Part shown: positions 24,200-32,645 of the stretch, one piece after another | Numbering within the stretch: position 1 is the stretch's first letter | Layout of the letters: every line of letters starts with the position of its first letter | DNA from: Acidobacteriaceae bacterium | GTDB lineage: Bacteria > Acidobacteriota > Terriglobia > Terriglobales > Acidobacteriaceae | Assembly: GCA_030038195.1 (NCBI GenBank) | Contig: JASHPJ010000078.1 | Span: forward strand, 62,001 to 126,000 | Direction of reading: 5' to 3' | DNA: 64,000 nucleotides | Position numbers and translations under genes: made by a program | The notes under the pieces: generated by a model | The model's database searches: none | What the model was told of the DNA's origin: nothing | What the model saw: the letters and a program-made list of their open reading frames with translations, nothing else

Positions 24200-26413
24200 A
24201 TGACAACGGCAATTGCAGTATCTTCCGCACTGAAGTTTCTTGAAGACCGCTGGGATGCCAGCGTCGCCGCCACGCTCGACGAGCCCGAGCTTCTGCGCTA
24301 TCGTTCGAATCTGTTTGGCTCCGACCTGCGCCTGACCAACTTTGCCGGCGGCAATACCAGCTCCAAGATCACTGAGATCGACCCGCTCACCGGCGAGCCG
24401 GTGCAGGTGCTGTGGGTGAAAGGCTCCGGCGGCGACCTGGGCAGCATCAAGCGCGCGGGCTTCGCCACGCTCTACCAGGAAAAGCTGCTCGCGCTCGAGC
24501 GCAGCTACAAGGGCGTGGACACGGAAGACGAGATGGTGGCGATGTATCCGCTCTGCGCCTTCCGCAACAATCCGGTGGCGGCCTCCATCGATACGCCGCT
24601 GCACGGCTTTCTGCCGTTCCCGCACGTGGACCATCTGCACCCGGACTGGGGCATCGCGCTGGCCGCTTCGGCCAACGGCAAAGCCAAGATGGAGGAGTTC
24701 AACCGCGAGTTTGGCCACCACCTGGTGTGGTTGCCCTGGCAGCGCCCCGGCTTTGAGCTGGCCATGATGATGAAACGCGCCATCGCGGAGAATCCCGGCT
24801 GCGACGGCATCGTTCTCGGCGGCCATGGACTCTTTACCTGGGGCCAGACGCAGCGCGAGTGCTACCTGAACACCATCACCATCATCGACAGCATCGGCCA
24901 GTTCATCGAGCGCCACGGCAAGGGCAAGGTGCGCTTTGGCGGCGAAGTGATTCCTGCGCGCGAAGACCGCAGGGCGCTGGCCGTGAAGATCGCGCCGTAT
25001 CTGCGCGGACGCATCAGCGCGCAACATCGTTGGATCGCCAGCTTCTCCGACGCACCCGACGTGCTGCAGTTCGTGAACTCCGCGCACGCCAAGGAACTGG
25101 CGTTTCTGGGCACGAGTTGTCCCGATCACTTCATCCGCACCAAGATTCGCCCGCTGTTTATTCCGTGGGCTGCCGACGAGGGCCTTGACTCACTGCGCCA
25201 GCAGATCGAGCGCTCGCTGGCCGAGTATCGCAAGCAGTACCGTGCCTACTATCGCGCCTTCGCCACGCCCACGTCGCCGGCCATCCGCGATGCCAGCCCG
25301 ACCGTCGTTCTCATTCCCGGCCTGGGCATGTTCAGCTTTGGCAAGAACAAGACCGAGGCGCGCATCACCGGCGAGTTCTACACCAACGCCATTCACGTGA
25401 TGGAAGGCGCCAGCCTGCTTGCCGAAGGCCCGGTTTCGGGTCCGGTTCCGCAATGCCAGCCGGGGATGGATCCGGCCAGCTTCAAGGTCTTCAGCAATTA
25501 CGTGGCACTACCGGCGCTGGAAGCTTTCAAGATCGAGTACTGGGCTCTCGAAGAAGCCAAGATTCGCCGCCAGCCCCCGGAAAAGGAATTGAGCCGGCGC
25601 GTGGCGCTGGTGATCGGCGGAGCCAGCGGCATTGGCCGCGAGGTAGCGCGGCTGGCCGCTGCGCGCGGCGCGCACGTGGTCGTCGCCGACCGCGATGCCG
25701 AAGGCGCAGCCCGCGTGGCCGAAGAGCTGGCAACGCTCACCCCGGCGGAGTTCGTCACCAGCGCAGCGGTCGATATCCGCAGCCGCGATGCCATCCGCAC
25801 CGCCATCGATGCGGCCACGGCAGCCTTCGGCGGCGTGGACATCCTGGTGAACACCGCGGCGCTGTTTCCGTCTTCGCCAGACGGCGTGATCGCCGACAGC
25901 GCGTGGGCCACCACGCTCGACGTCAATGTGACGGCGAATTACCTGCTGGCTTCGGAGATCGCCAAGCTGTTTGAGGACCAGGGGCTGCATGGCAACATCG
26001 TCTTCACCAGCTCGGCCAACGCCGTTGTAGCCAAACGCGGCAGCGAAGCCTACGACGTAAGCAAGGCTGCGCTCTCGCACCTGGTGCGCGAGCTGGCTGT
26101 TTCGCTGGCGCCCAATGTGCGCGTGAACGCGATCAGCCCGGCGACTGTGGTAAAAGGCTCGACGATGTTCCCGCGCGACCGCGTGCGCGCCTCGCTCAAG
26201 AAGTACAACATTCCCTTCCAGGAGTCGTTCAGCGACGAGGAGCTGCGCAGCCGTCTGGCGGCGTTCTACGCCGAGCGCACGCTTACGCTCAAGACCATCG
26301 ATCCGGCCGACTGCGCCGAGGCCATCCTGTTCCTGGCCAGTCCCCGCGCGCGCTGCACCACCGGCCACGTCATCCCGGTGGACGGCGGCCTGACCGATGC
26401 TTTCCTGCGGTAA
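24200..26413 (+). CDS. rhaEW: Bifunctional L-rhamnulose-1-phosphate aldolase / L-lactaldehyde dehydrogenase
   Basis: 737 residues from ATG 24200. An ATG at 24152 is in frame, but the intervening DNA is AT-rich and the extension is not family-like; neither start has a good ribosome site. The N-terminal class-II aldolase part (about 1-430) has TNFAGGNTSSK, HGFLPFPHVDHLHP and LGGHGLFTWG, supplying metal-binding His. The C-terminal SDR domain (about 450-737) has VIGGASGIG, NTAALFP, SSANAV and YDVSKAA (Tyr-x3-Lys). This fusion is known from rhamnose regulons: cleavage gives DHAP and L-lactaldehyde, and the SDR part oxidises lactaldehyde to L-lactate. LutABC, upstream, can then make pyruvate. Confidence 0.93.
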   Translation: MTTAIAVSSALKFLEDRWDASVAATLDEPELLRYRSNLFGSDLRLTNFAGGNTSSKITEIDPLTGEPVQVLWVKGSGGDLGSIKRAGFATLYQEKLLALERSYKGVDTEDEMVAMYPLCAFRNNPVAASIDTPLHGFLPFPHVDHLHPDWGIALAASANGKAKMEEFNREFGHHLVWLPWQRPGFELAMMMKRAIAENPGCDGIVLGGHGLFTWGQTQRECYLNTITIIDSIGQFIERHGKGKVRFGGEVIPAREDRRALAVKIAPYLRGRISAQHRWIASFSDAPDVLQFVNSAHAKELAFLGTSCPDHFIRTKIRPLFIPWAADEGLDSLRQQIERSLAEYRKQYRAYYRAFATPTSPAIRDASPTVVLIPGLGMFSFGKNKTEARITGEFYTNAIHVMEGASLLAEGPVSGPVPQCQPGMDPASFKVFSNYVALPALEAFKIEYWALEEAKIRRQPPEKELSRRVALVIGGASGIGREVARLAAARGAHVVVADRDAEGAARVAEELATLTPAEFVTSAAVDIRSRDAIRTAIDAATAAFGGVDILVNTAALFPSSPDGVIADSAWATTLDVNVTANYLLASEIAKLFEDQGLHGNIVFTSSANAVVAKRGSEAYDVSKAALSHLVRELAVSLAPNVRVNAISPATVVKGSTMFPRDRVRASLKKYNIPFQESFSDEELRSRLAAFYAERTLTLKTIDPADCAEAILFLASPRARCTTGHVIPVDGGLTDAFLR

Positions 26414-26524
26414 TTCGGCACTTCTGCACCGTGCCCCGTCCTTTCGTCTTTATTTCTGACGAAAGGGCGGAGTACACGGCACGAGGATTTGCGCGAGACC
26501 ATTCGCGGCTGCGGTGCTGAATTA
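26411..26524. repeat. Nested inverted repeat between rhaEW and rhaB
   Basis: The outer arms TAATTCGGCAC (26411-26421, including the rhaEW stop codon) and GTGCTGAATTA (26514-26524) pair with one G-T wobble. A middle GTGCC/GGCAC pair (26431-26435, 26478-26482) and an inner 13-bp hairpin (26436-26448 with 26458-26470) nest inside. There is no U-tract after the inner stem. It could be a processing or stability element, or a foldback repeat insertion. Confidence 0.6.
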
Positions 26525-26555
26525 TGGATAATCGATACGGAGTTCAACTTCCGCC

Positions 26556-27974
26556 ATGCAACAACCCGCCCGCGTTGCCATTGATTTAGGCGCTGAAAGC
26601 TGCCGTGTGTCTCTCCTCCGCTGGGATGGCGGCCAACCAGCCGTTCAAGTCATTCATCGCATCTCCAACGGCCCCGTGCATCGCGGCGGTTCGCTGCACT
26701 GGCCCATCGTATCGATTCTTGCCGGTCTCGAAGAGGGTCTGCGCAAGGCCGCAGCCGCGGCTCCCGAAGGCATCGCATCCATCGGCGTCGATAGCTGGTC
26801 GGTCGACTACATGCGCTTGGCGCCCGACGGCAGCCTGCTGCGCGAGCCCTTTTGCTATCGCGACGAGCGCACCATCGCCAGCAAGGAAAAGGCCGACGCG
26901 ATCATCGCGCCGCTCGCGCTTTTTCGGCGCACCGGCACCCTGCCGCATCGCATCAACACCGTTTACCAGTTGCTCGCCGATCCCGCAGCCGGCATCGACG
27001 TGCGCGCACCGTGGGTCATGTTTCCCGAGTACGTGCTTTACTGGCTCAGCGGCCGGCGCGTGGGCGAGTACACCAACGCCACGCATACGGGACTGGTGAA
27101 TCTGAAGACCGGCGACTGGGACGCGGATGTGTTTCGCGAGCTGGGGCAGGCCATCGAAGCCGCTCCTCCGCTCGTTCCGACAGGCACTGTTCTCGGTCCG
27201 CTCAGGGGGCCGCTGGCCGTGCTTGATGCGTTCAAGCAGACGCAGATCGTTGCGCCGGCCACGCATGACACGGCTTCGGCTATCGCTGGCATTCCCAGCG
27301 AGATGGCCACAACGGCCTACATCAGCTCCGGCACCTGGTCGCTGGTGGGCGCAGTGACCGCCGTGCCGGTCACCACGCAAAGTGCATTGGACGCGGGCCA
27401 CACCAATATCGGCGCCGCGGGCGGCAATCTGCTCTTTCACTCGCTCATCAACAGCATGTGGGTGTTGAAGCAGTGCATGGACGGCTGGGCCGCCGAGGGC
27501 CGCCCGTGGCCTATCGAAACACTCGTCCAGGAAGCTGCCGTGCGCAGTACAACCGGCGTGCTTGATATGGACGCCGAAGCCCTGATGCTCGACAGTGAGA
27601 TGCCGCGCCGCATCAACGGCGAGCTCACGCGGCGCGGCTTCGACGCAATTCCCGATGTGGCCGGCAACGAGCCGGTCTTTGCGCGGGTGATCTTCGAGAG
27701 CCTGGCGGTGCGCTACGCGGCGGCGCTGGCCAACCTCGAAAAGATGCTCGGCCGCAAGCTCGAGCGCATTCACATGATCGGCGGCGCCACGCGCAACAAG
27801 CTGCTGGTCGGGCTTACGGAACAACGCGCAAGCCTGCCGGTCGAGATCGGCCAGGGCGAAAGTTCAACTGTAGGCAATCTCGCGGTGCAGTTGGCTGCGA
27901 GCGAAGCGAACGGCTCAGCCGTGACGCCGGAAGCTATTCGTCGCTGGGCCAAGCTGCTCTGCGAGCACCGCTAA
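26556..27974 (+). CDS. rhaB: L-rhamnulokinase RhaB (FGGY family)
   Basis: 472 residues. ASKHA-fold kinase signatures: RVAIDLGAESCR phosphate-binding loop at the N-terminus, GVDSWSVDYMRL, YRDERT, THDTASAIAGIP, ISSGTWSLVG, and the C-terminal HMIGGATRNKLL adenosine-binding motif. Length and motif wording match rhamnulokinase among FGGY kinases. It phosphorylates L-rhamnulose at O1. It follows rhaEW on the same strand after a 142-nt structured gap, so its expression relative to rhaEW may be tuned there. Its stop codon overlaps the stop of the convergent lactonase gene. Confidence 0.94.
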   Translation: MQQPARVAIDLGAESCRVSLLRWDGGQPAVQVIHRISNGPVHRGGSLHWPIVSILAGLEEGLRKAAAAAPEGIASIGVDSWSVDYMRLAPDGSLLREPFCYRDERTIASKEKADAIIAPLALFRRTGTLPHRINTVYQLLADPAAGIDVRAPWVMFPEYVLYWLSGRRVGEYTNATHTGLVNLKTGDWDADVFRELGQAIEAAPPLVPTGTVLGPLRGPLAVLDAFKQTQIVAPATHDTASAIAGIPSEMATTAYISSGTWSLVGAVTAVPVTTQSALDAGHTNIGAAGGNLLFHSLINSMWVLKQCMDGWAAEGRPWPIETLVQEAAVRSTTGVLDMDAEALMLDSEMPRRINGELTRRGFDAIPDVAGNEPVFARVIFESLAVRYAAALANLEKMLGRKLERIHMIGGATRNKLLVGLTEQRASLPVEIGQGESSTVGNLAVQLAASEANGSAVTPEAIRRWAKLLCEHR

Positions 27975-29176
27975 ACAAAGAACACAATCATCGCCGGGCT
28001 GCCGACGGCTGCATACCTTCCCATAAACGTCAGCATGCCGCTCGCGCGATCCACGCGAAATGACGCAATGGAGTCGCTGCGCTGATCGCAGGCAAAGAGC
28101 AGGTTTCCACCGGGATCGAAGGCGAAGTAGCGCGGGTAATCGCCCATGGTGGACTGCTCGCCGATCAGAGTGAGCCGGCCATCGCCGGCAATCGAGCAGA
28201 TGGAGATCGTGTCGTGCAGCCGGTTGCCGCTGTAAAGGAACCTACCGTCCGCCGACACCTGAATCTCCGAGCCGAAGCTCGTGCCTGCGAAGCCGGCAGG
28301 CAGAGCGGAGATGGTCTCTGCGGCGGTGAGCGTTTCGCGCTCGGCGTCGAAGTGAAAGAAAACGAGTGTCGAGGATTCTTCGCAGAGCAGATAGAGCCAG
28401 CGTCCGTTGGGATGGAAGACGAAGTGGCGCGGCCCGTCTCCCGAAGGCAGTGAGACCGGCTCGCCGGCGGGCGTGAGCTTTCCGGTTGCCGTGTCAAAGC
28501 GATAAAGATAGATGCGGTCCTGGCCGAGATCGGTATTCAGCACGAATTTGTTGCTTGGATCGGCGGCGATCATGTGCGCGTGCGGCTTGTCGTGTCCGCT
28601 GATGGCGAAGTTGCCGCGTGGTCCGCTCGCCGGGTGCAGCGCGCCCACGGAGCCGCTGTCCTGGCGCACATCGACCGCATCGCCCAGCCGGCCGTCGGCG
28701 CCGATAGGCAGCACCGCGATGTTGCCGCCCATGTAATTGGCGACGAATGCGAACTTACCCGTCGCATCCAGGCTCATATGCGCCGGTCCCGCGCCTGCGG
28801 AGCTCACCGTGTTGAGCGGAGCCAGGTCGCCGGTCGCCGCGTCTATGGCAAACGCGCTGACCGATCCGTTGCCGCCCGCAAAGTTCGTGACTTCGTTAAT
28901 GGCGTAGAGATATTTCTTGGAAGGATGGATCGAGATACACGAAGGATTCGGCGTCCTGGCAACAAGCCTGCGGTTCGTTAGTGCGCCCGCCTGCGTGTCG
29001 ACATCGAAGAGATAGATGCCTTCGCCATTGCCGTTGCCGTCGGTCGCCGTGGTATAGGTTCCCACGTAGGCGCGCAGCTTGCCTGCCGTATCCTGCGCGC
29101 GCAGCGATGAGCCGCGCAGCACCGTGTGAGCCACGGCTGCCGCGCCTGCATTCTTCAGAAAGCTTCTCCGCAACAT
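27971..29176 (-). CDS. Lactonase family protein (YbhE/Pgl-type beta-propeller), probably Tat-exported
   Basis: 401 residues from ATG 29176. An ATG 12 nt upstream is in frame, but GAGG six bases ahead favours 29176. The N-terminus MLRRSFLKNAGAAAVAH is a twin-arginine-like signal, so the mature protein is likely periplasmic. The rest forms repeated propeller blades (SCISIHPSKKYLYAINE, GPRHFVFHPNGRWLYLL, GDYPRYFAFDPGGNLLFACD) of the seven-bladed 6-phosphogluconolactonase-like fold. It may hydrolyse a sugar lactone outside the cytoplasm. The downstream partner of the gntP gene (27-nt gap), it fits a lactone-to-sugar-acid uptake pair. Substrate unknown. Confidence 0.88.
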   Translation of the reverse strand: MLRRSFLKNAGAAAVAHTVLRGSSLRAQDTAGKLRAYVGTYTTATDGNGNGEGIYLFDVDTQAGALTNRRLVARTPNPSCISIHPSKKYLYAINEVTNFAGGNGSVSAFAIDAATGDLAPLNTVSSAGAGPAHMSLDATGKFAFVANYMGGNIAVLPIGADGRLGDAVDVRQDSGSVGALHPASGPRGNFAISGHDKPHAHMIAADPSNKFVLNTDLGQDRIYLYRFDTATGKLTPAGEPVSLPSGDGPRHFVFHPNGRWLYLLCEESSTLVFFHFDAERETLTAAETISALPAGFAGTSFGSEIQVSADGRFLYSGNRLHDTISICSIAGDGRLTLIGEQSTMGDYPRYFAFDPGGNLLFACDQRSDSIASFRVDRASGMLTFMGRYAAVGSPAMIVFFV

Positions 29177-29203
29177 TCTTTGCCTCATTCCGTTTTTTAA
29201 GCG

Positions 29204-30559
29204 TTATGCAAAATGCCAGAGAATGGCCGTGAAGAACAGCCCCATCACGGCGATGATCGTTTCACTCACTGACCAGGTCTTCATCGTCTGGCCCACGCTC
29301 ATGTTGTAGTACTCCTTTACGAGCCAGAAACCGCCATCGTTCACGTGCGAAAAAATCAGCGCGCCCGCGCCGGTGGCGATGGCCAGCAGCTCGGGATGCA
29401 TGCCGGCCGAGTGCAGCGCGATGGGCGCAACGATGCCGGCCGCCGTGGTCATGGCTACAGTCGATGAGCCGGTGGCGAGCCGGATGAGCGCGGCCAGCAG
29501 CCAGGCCAGCAGCAGCAGCGGCACGTGCGCGCCCAGCGCCACGGTCATGATGGCGTTCGATACGCCGCAGTCCTGCAGCACGCGGCCGAAGCCGCCGCCC
29601 GCGCCGATCAACAGCGTGATAGCCGCCGTAGGAGCCAGGCACTCGGTGCTGAAGCGCAGGATCATCTCGCGCGAAAAGCCGCGCATGGTGCCCAGCGTGA
29701 TAAAGCTGAAGAGCGCGCCGATGAGCAGGGCCATGTCGTCGTTGCCTACCAGCCGTATCGCGTTGTTGACGGTGCTTCCTGGTGGAGAGAAGACGTCGGC
29801 CCAACTGCCCACCAGCATGAGAATCACCGGCAGCACGATGGTGAGCACGCTCAGCCAGAATCCGGGCAGCTTGTGGCTTTCATCGTGGCCGGAGAGCTGG
29901 TCGGCCATCGGGTTTTCTTCCGGCAGCTCGATGTGCGGCGCAATCAGCTTCGCGTAGAGCGGTCCGGCGATGATGGCCGTGGGCACGCCGACGATCAGCG
30001 CGTAAAAAATCGTGCGTCCCACGTTGGCTCCGAATGCGGTGACAGCCAGCATCGCCGCCGGATGCGGAGGCACGAGTCCATGCACCACGGAGAGCCCGGC
30101 AACCATGGGCATGCCGGCCAGCACCAGCGATGTGTTGGTGCGCCGCGCAACCGTGAACAGGATCGGCACGAGCAGCACGAAGCCAACCTCAAAGAACGCC
30201 GGCAAGCCGACAATAAGCGCAATCACCACCATGGCCCAGGGCACGTTCTTTTCGCCAAAGGCGCGGATGAGCGTGTAGGCGATGCGGTCCGACGCTCCGG
30301 ACTCGGCCATCATCTTGCCCAGCATGGTGCCCAGCGCCACGATGATGGCGATGTGTCCCAGCACGCCTCCCATGCCGGTTTCGAAGGAGCGAATCACCTG
30401 CGTCATGGGCATGCCGGTCACCACGGCCAGCGAAAGCGCGGTGACAAACAGCGTGATTACCGGATTGAGCTTGACCACGGCGACCAGGACAATGAGCCCG
30501 ATGACCGAAACCAGCGCCGCGATGAGCAGAAACATGCTGTGAGGATCGATGACCGGCAT
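29204..30559 (-). CDS. GntP-family gluconate/sugar-acid:H+ symporter
   Basis: 451 residues with 12 or more hydrophobic segments. Typical GntP wording: GGVLGHIAIIVALGTMLGKMMAESG, PAFFEVGFVLLVPI, HGLVPPHPAAML, GAGGGFGRVLQDCGV and ALIFSHVNDGGFWLVKEYY. AGGAG lies about 12 bases before the ATG. It is expected to import gluconate or a similar aldonate. The lactonase gene lies directly downstream on the same strand, and a divergent PLP-enzyme gene is on the other side. Regulation is not visible. Confidence 0.92.
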   Translation of the reverse strand: MPVIDPHSMFLLIAALVSVIGLIVLVAVVKLNPVITLFVTALSLAVVTGMPMTQVIRSFETGMGGVLGHIAIIVALGTMLGKMMAESGASDRIAYTLIRAFGEKNVPWAMVVIALIVGLPAFFEVGFVLLVPILFTVARRTNTSLVLAGMPMVAGLSVVHGLVPPHPAAMLAVTAFGANVGRTIFYALIVGVPTAIIAGPLYAKLIAPHIELPEENPMADQLSGHDESHKLPGFWLSVLTIVLPVILMLVGSWADVFSPPGSTVNNAIRLVGNDDMALLIGALFSFITLGTMRGFSREMILRFSTECLAPTAAITLLIGAGGGFGRVLQDCGVSNAIMTVALGAHVPLLLLAWLLAALIRLATGSSTVAMTTAAGIVAPIALHSAGMHPELLAIATGAGALIFSHVNDGGFWLVKEYYNMSVGQTMKTWSVSETIIAVMGLFFTAILWHFA

Positions 30560-30818
30560 GAAACGAACTGGCTCCTGTGGCTACAAAGATGGGAGAGAAG
30601 GGAATCGGAGAATGATGGAGTTCACCTGGTCTTTCCGCGTTCAAAATATCGTCGGCACGCCACCTCGCTGCTCCTTCGGCAGTATAGGAGAGGACATCGC
30701 ACGTCCACCATCAACCGCGCAGCCAACCTCGTCTCGCCTGGCAAGCACCGCGACGATTCAGGCTGATACCATTGCATCTTACGTTTTACCATCTTCACTG
30801 CAGGTGTGGTGCCGGCCC

Positions 30819-32117
30819 ATGAACAACAGTCTTTCCGCGCAGGCTGCAAATGCTTCGCCGATCTCTCCATTGAACAAGGGGCTGGGCCGTCTCGATGGTC
30901 CGCTGGCGGCGAGCGGGATAGCTGCGCTGGGATGGAACCTGCTCAACGAAGATTTAAGCCTTCCCGTCGCCGTGCTCTACCAGGACAGGATCGAGCACAA
31001 TCTGCGCTGGATGCAGCAATTCATGGACGCCTATGGCCTGCGGCTTGCGCCACATGGCAAAACCACCATGGCGCCGCGTCTCTTTGCGATGCAATTGCAG
31101 GCCGGCGCGTGGGGCATCACGCTGGCCACGGCGCAGCAGGCACATGTGGCTTATCGCCACGGCGTGCGCCGCGTGCTCATGGCCAACCAGCTTGTGGGTC
31201 GGCAGAACATGGGCCTGATCGCGCAGCTCATTGAGGATCCCGGCTTCTCTTACTATTGCCTCGTCGATTCGGCGGACGGAGTGAACCTGCTGGGCGAGTT
31301 TTTCCAGGAGCGCGGATTGCGGCTTGAGGTGCTGCTGGAGCTGGGCGTGATGGACGGCCGCACCGGCGTGCGCGACGACGCGCAGCTCGAATCGGTGCTT
31401 GCGGCCCTGGCGTGCTGGCCGCAGTCGCTGGCTCTCGCCGGCGTCGAGGTGTACGAAGGCATTCTAAAAGACGAGGCCGAGGTGCGCGCATTCCTGGACC
31501 GTGCGGCCGGCGTTACGCGGCGGCTGGCGAACGAAGATCGCTTTCAGCGCACGCCGTTTCTGCTCTCCGGTGCCGGCTCCATCTGGTATGACGTGGTGGC
31601 CGAGGTCTTCTCGGCGGCCGGCTTTGGCCCGAGCGCGGAGATTGTCCTGCGGCCGGGCTGCTACCTTACCCACGATGTGGGCGCCTACCGCGAGGCGCAG
31701 GCCAGAATCCTGGAGCACAACCCGGTGGCGCGCCGCATGCAGTTGGGCCTGCAGCCCGCTATCCATATATGGGCTTATGTCCATTCCATCCCCGAGCCGG
31801 GCCGGGCTATCGTCGGCCTGGGCAGGCGCGACGCCGCTTTCGACTCCGGCCTGCCCACGCCCGCGCTGCACTTCCGGCCGGGCCAGCCCGCCGCGGGGGA
31901 TCAGCCTGTGCCCACACCGGCGCCAGCGCACTGGACACTTTCGAAGATGATGGACCAGCACGCCTACCTCGACATCGCCGCCGGAGATCGGCTCCGTTCT
32001 GGCGACATGATCGGCTTCGACATCTCCCACCCCTGCCTCACCTTCGACAAGTGGCGGGTCCTGCCGATTCTTGACAGCCGCTATCGCGTCGTCGATCTCA
32101 TAGAGACCTTCTTTTAA
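30819..32117 (+). CDS. PLP-dependent D-amino-acid deaminase/aldolase-like protein (D-serine dehydratase type)
   Basis: 432 residues from ATG 30819. The frame is open further upstream but reads as non-coding promoter DNA. An alanine-racemase-like TIM barrel carries the PLP Lys in LAPHGKTTMAP; LLELGVMDGRTGVR and LSGAGSIWYDV follow. The C-terminal domain has FDISHPCLTFDKW, whose His and Cys match the Zn site of eukaryotic-type D-serine dehydratase. It probably removes ammonia from D-serine/D-threonine or cleaves a beta-hydroxy D-amino acid. Ribosome site weak. It is divergent from gntP; a link to sugar-acid metabolism is not obvious. Confidence 0.82.
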   Translation: MNNSLSAQAANASPISPLNKGLGRLDGPLAASGIAALGWNLLNEDLSLPVAVLYQDRIEHNLRWMQQFMDAYGLRLAPHGKTTMAPRLFAMQLQAGAWGITLATAQQAHVAYRHGVRRVLMANQLVGRQNMGLIAQLIEDPGFSYYCLVDSADGVNLLGEFFQERGLRLEVLLELGVMDGRTGVRDDAQLESVLAALACWPQSLALAGVEVYEGILKDEAEVRAFLDRAAGVTRRLANEDRFQRTPFLLSGAGSIWYDVVAEVFSAAGFGPSAEIVLRPGCYLTHDVGAYREAQARILEHNPVARRMQLGLQPAIHIWAYVHSIPEPGRAIVGLGRRDAAFDSGLPTPALHFRPGQPAAGDQPVPTPAPAHWTLSKMMDQHAYLDIAAGDRLRSGDMIGFDISHPCLTFDKWRVLPILDSRYRVVDLIETFF

Positions 32118-32365
32118 CGGACAAACTGTCCCATCCTTTACCGGCCCGGATTCTTCAACGCTATAGCCGGCGTCTCCAGCGGGATGGCCATGCCTGGCGC
32201 ACGCGCTTGCACCACGAAGAGACACGTTTCTGTCTGCGCCGTCGTTACTAACGATAGGGAATCTCCTGCCTGGTTCACGGGTTACTAAAAGCCAACTCCT
32301 TCATTACCCAAGATATAAATCCGCCAACTCCTGCGTTTACCAGCGCGAAATTCAGAAAATTTCAC

Positions 32366-32395
32366 TTGCATTTAGGATTTTGGCTTTCATACAGT
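32366..32395 (+). promoter_or_regulatory. Candidate promoter of the giant gene
   Basis: TTGCAT (32366-32371) and TACAGT (32390-32395) are 18 bp apart in an AT-rich stretch. The match to sigma-70 boxes is moderate and no other evidence is available. Confidence 0.3.
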
Positions 32396-32480
32396 CCCCC
32401 TCACCTGAATAGTGAAATATCCGCAACGGTTAGAGGCAAGTTATTTCTTTTGAACGGTATGTAAATTGTGCAGGGGGACG

Positions 32481-32507
32481 GCTGCGGAGCAGGATCCGCT
32501 CCGCAGC
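32481..32507 (+). promoter_or_regulatory. Leader hairpin upstream of the giant gene
   Basis: GCTGCGGAGC (32481-32490) pairs perfectly with GCTCCGCAGC (32498-32507) around a 7-nt loop. No T-run follows, so it is not a standard terminator. It may stabilise or regulate the long leader. Confidence 0.5.
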
Positions 32508-32645
32508 CTGGCTGCTTGCTGCTTAACCGCCTGGAAATCAGCGAATTAACGATCAGCGTCGATCGAAATCCGGACCAGCCCAGAAGCGGCGGACGTCAAT
32601 CACGCCCGTTTTGGCTCGTGATGAGTGCCATTGGAGGCTTGTGTA

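Larger units (their letters stand above)
32118..32645. other. Long leader/promoter region of the giant gene
   Basis: A 528-bp gap, AT-richer than its surroundings in the middle (32240-32460). It holds a candidate promoter (32366-32395) and a stable hairpin (32481-32507). The distance from that promoter to the start codon implies a 5' leader of about 250 nt. I recognise no known riboswitch consensus and no gene. Confidence 0.5.

Noticed and set aside
30549-30818. Longer N-terminus for the D-serine dehydratase-like protein
   Set aside because: The residues are compositionally odd and overlap the gntP start and the shared promoter region; the family-like sequence begins just after ATG 30819.
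32118-32645. A known riboswitch (for example c-di-GMP) in the giant-gene leader
   Set aside because: A stable hairpin is present, but I could not match any known aptamer consensus.
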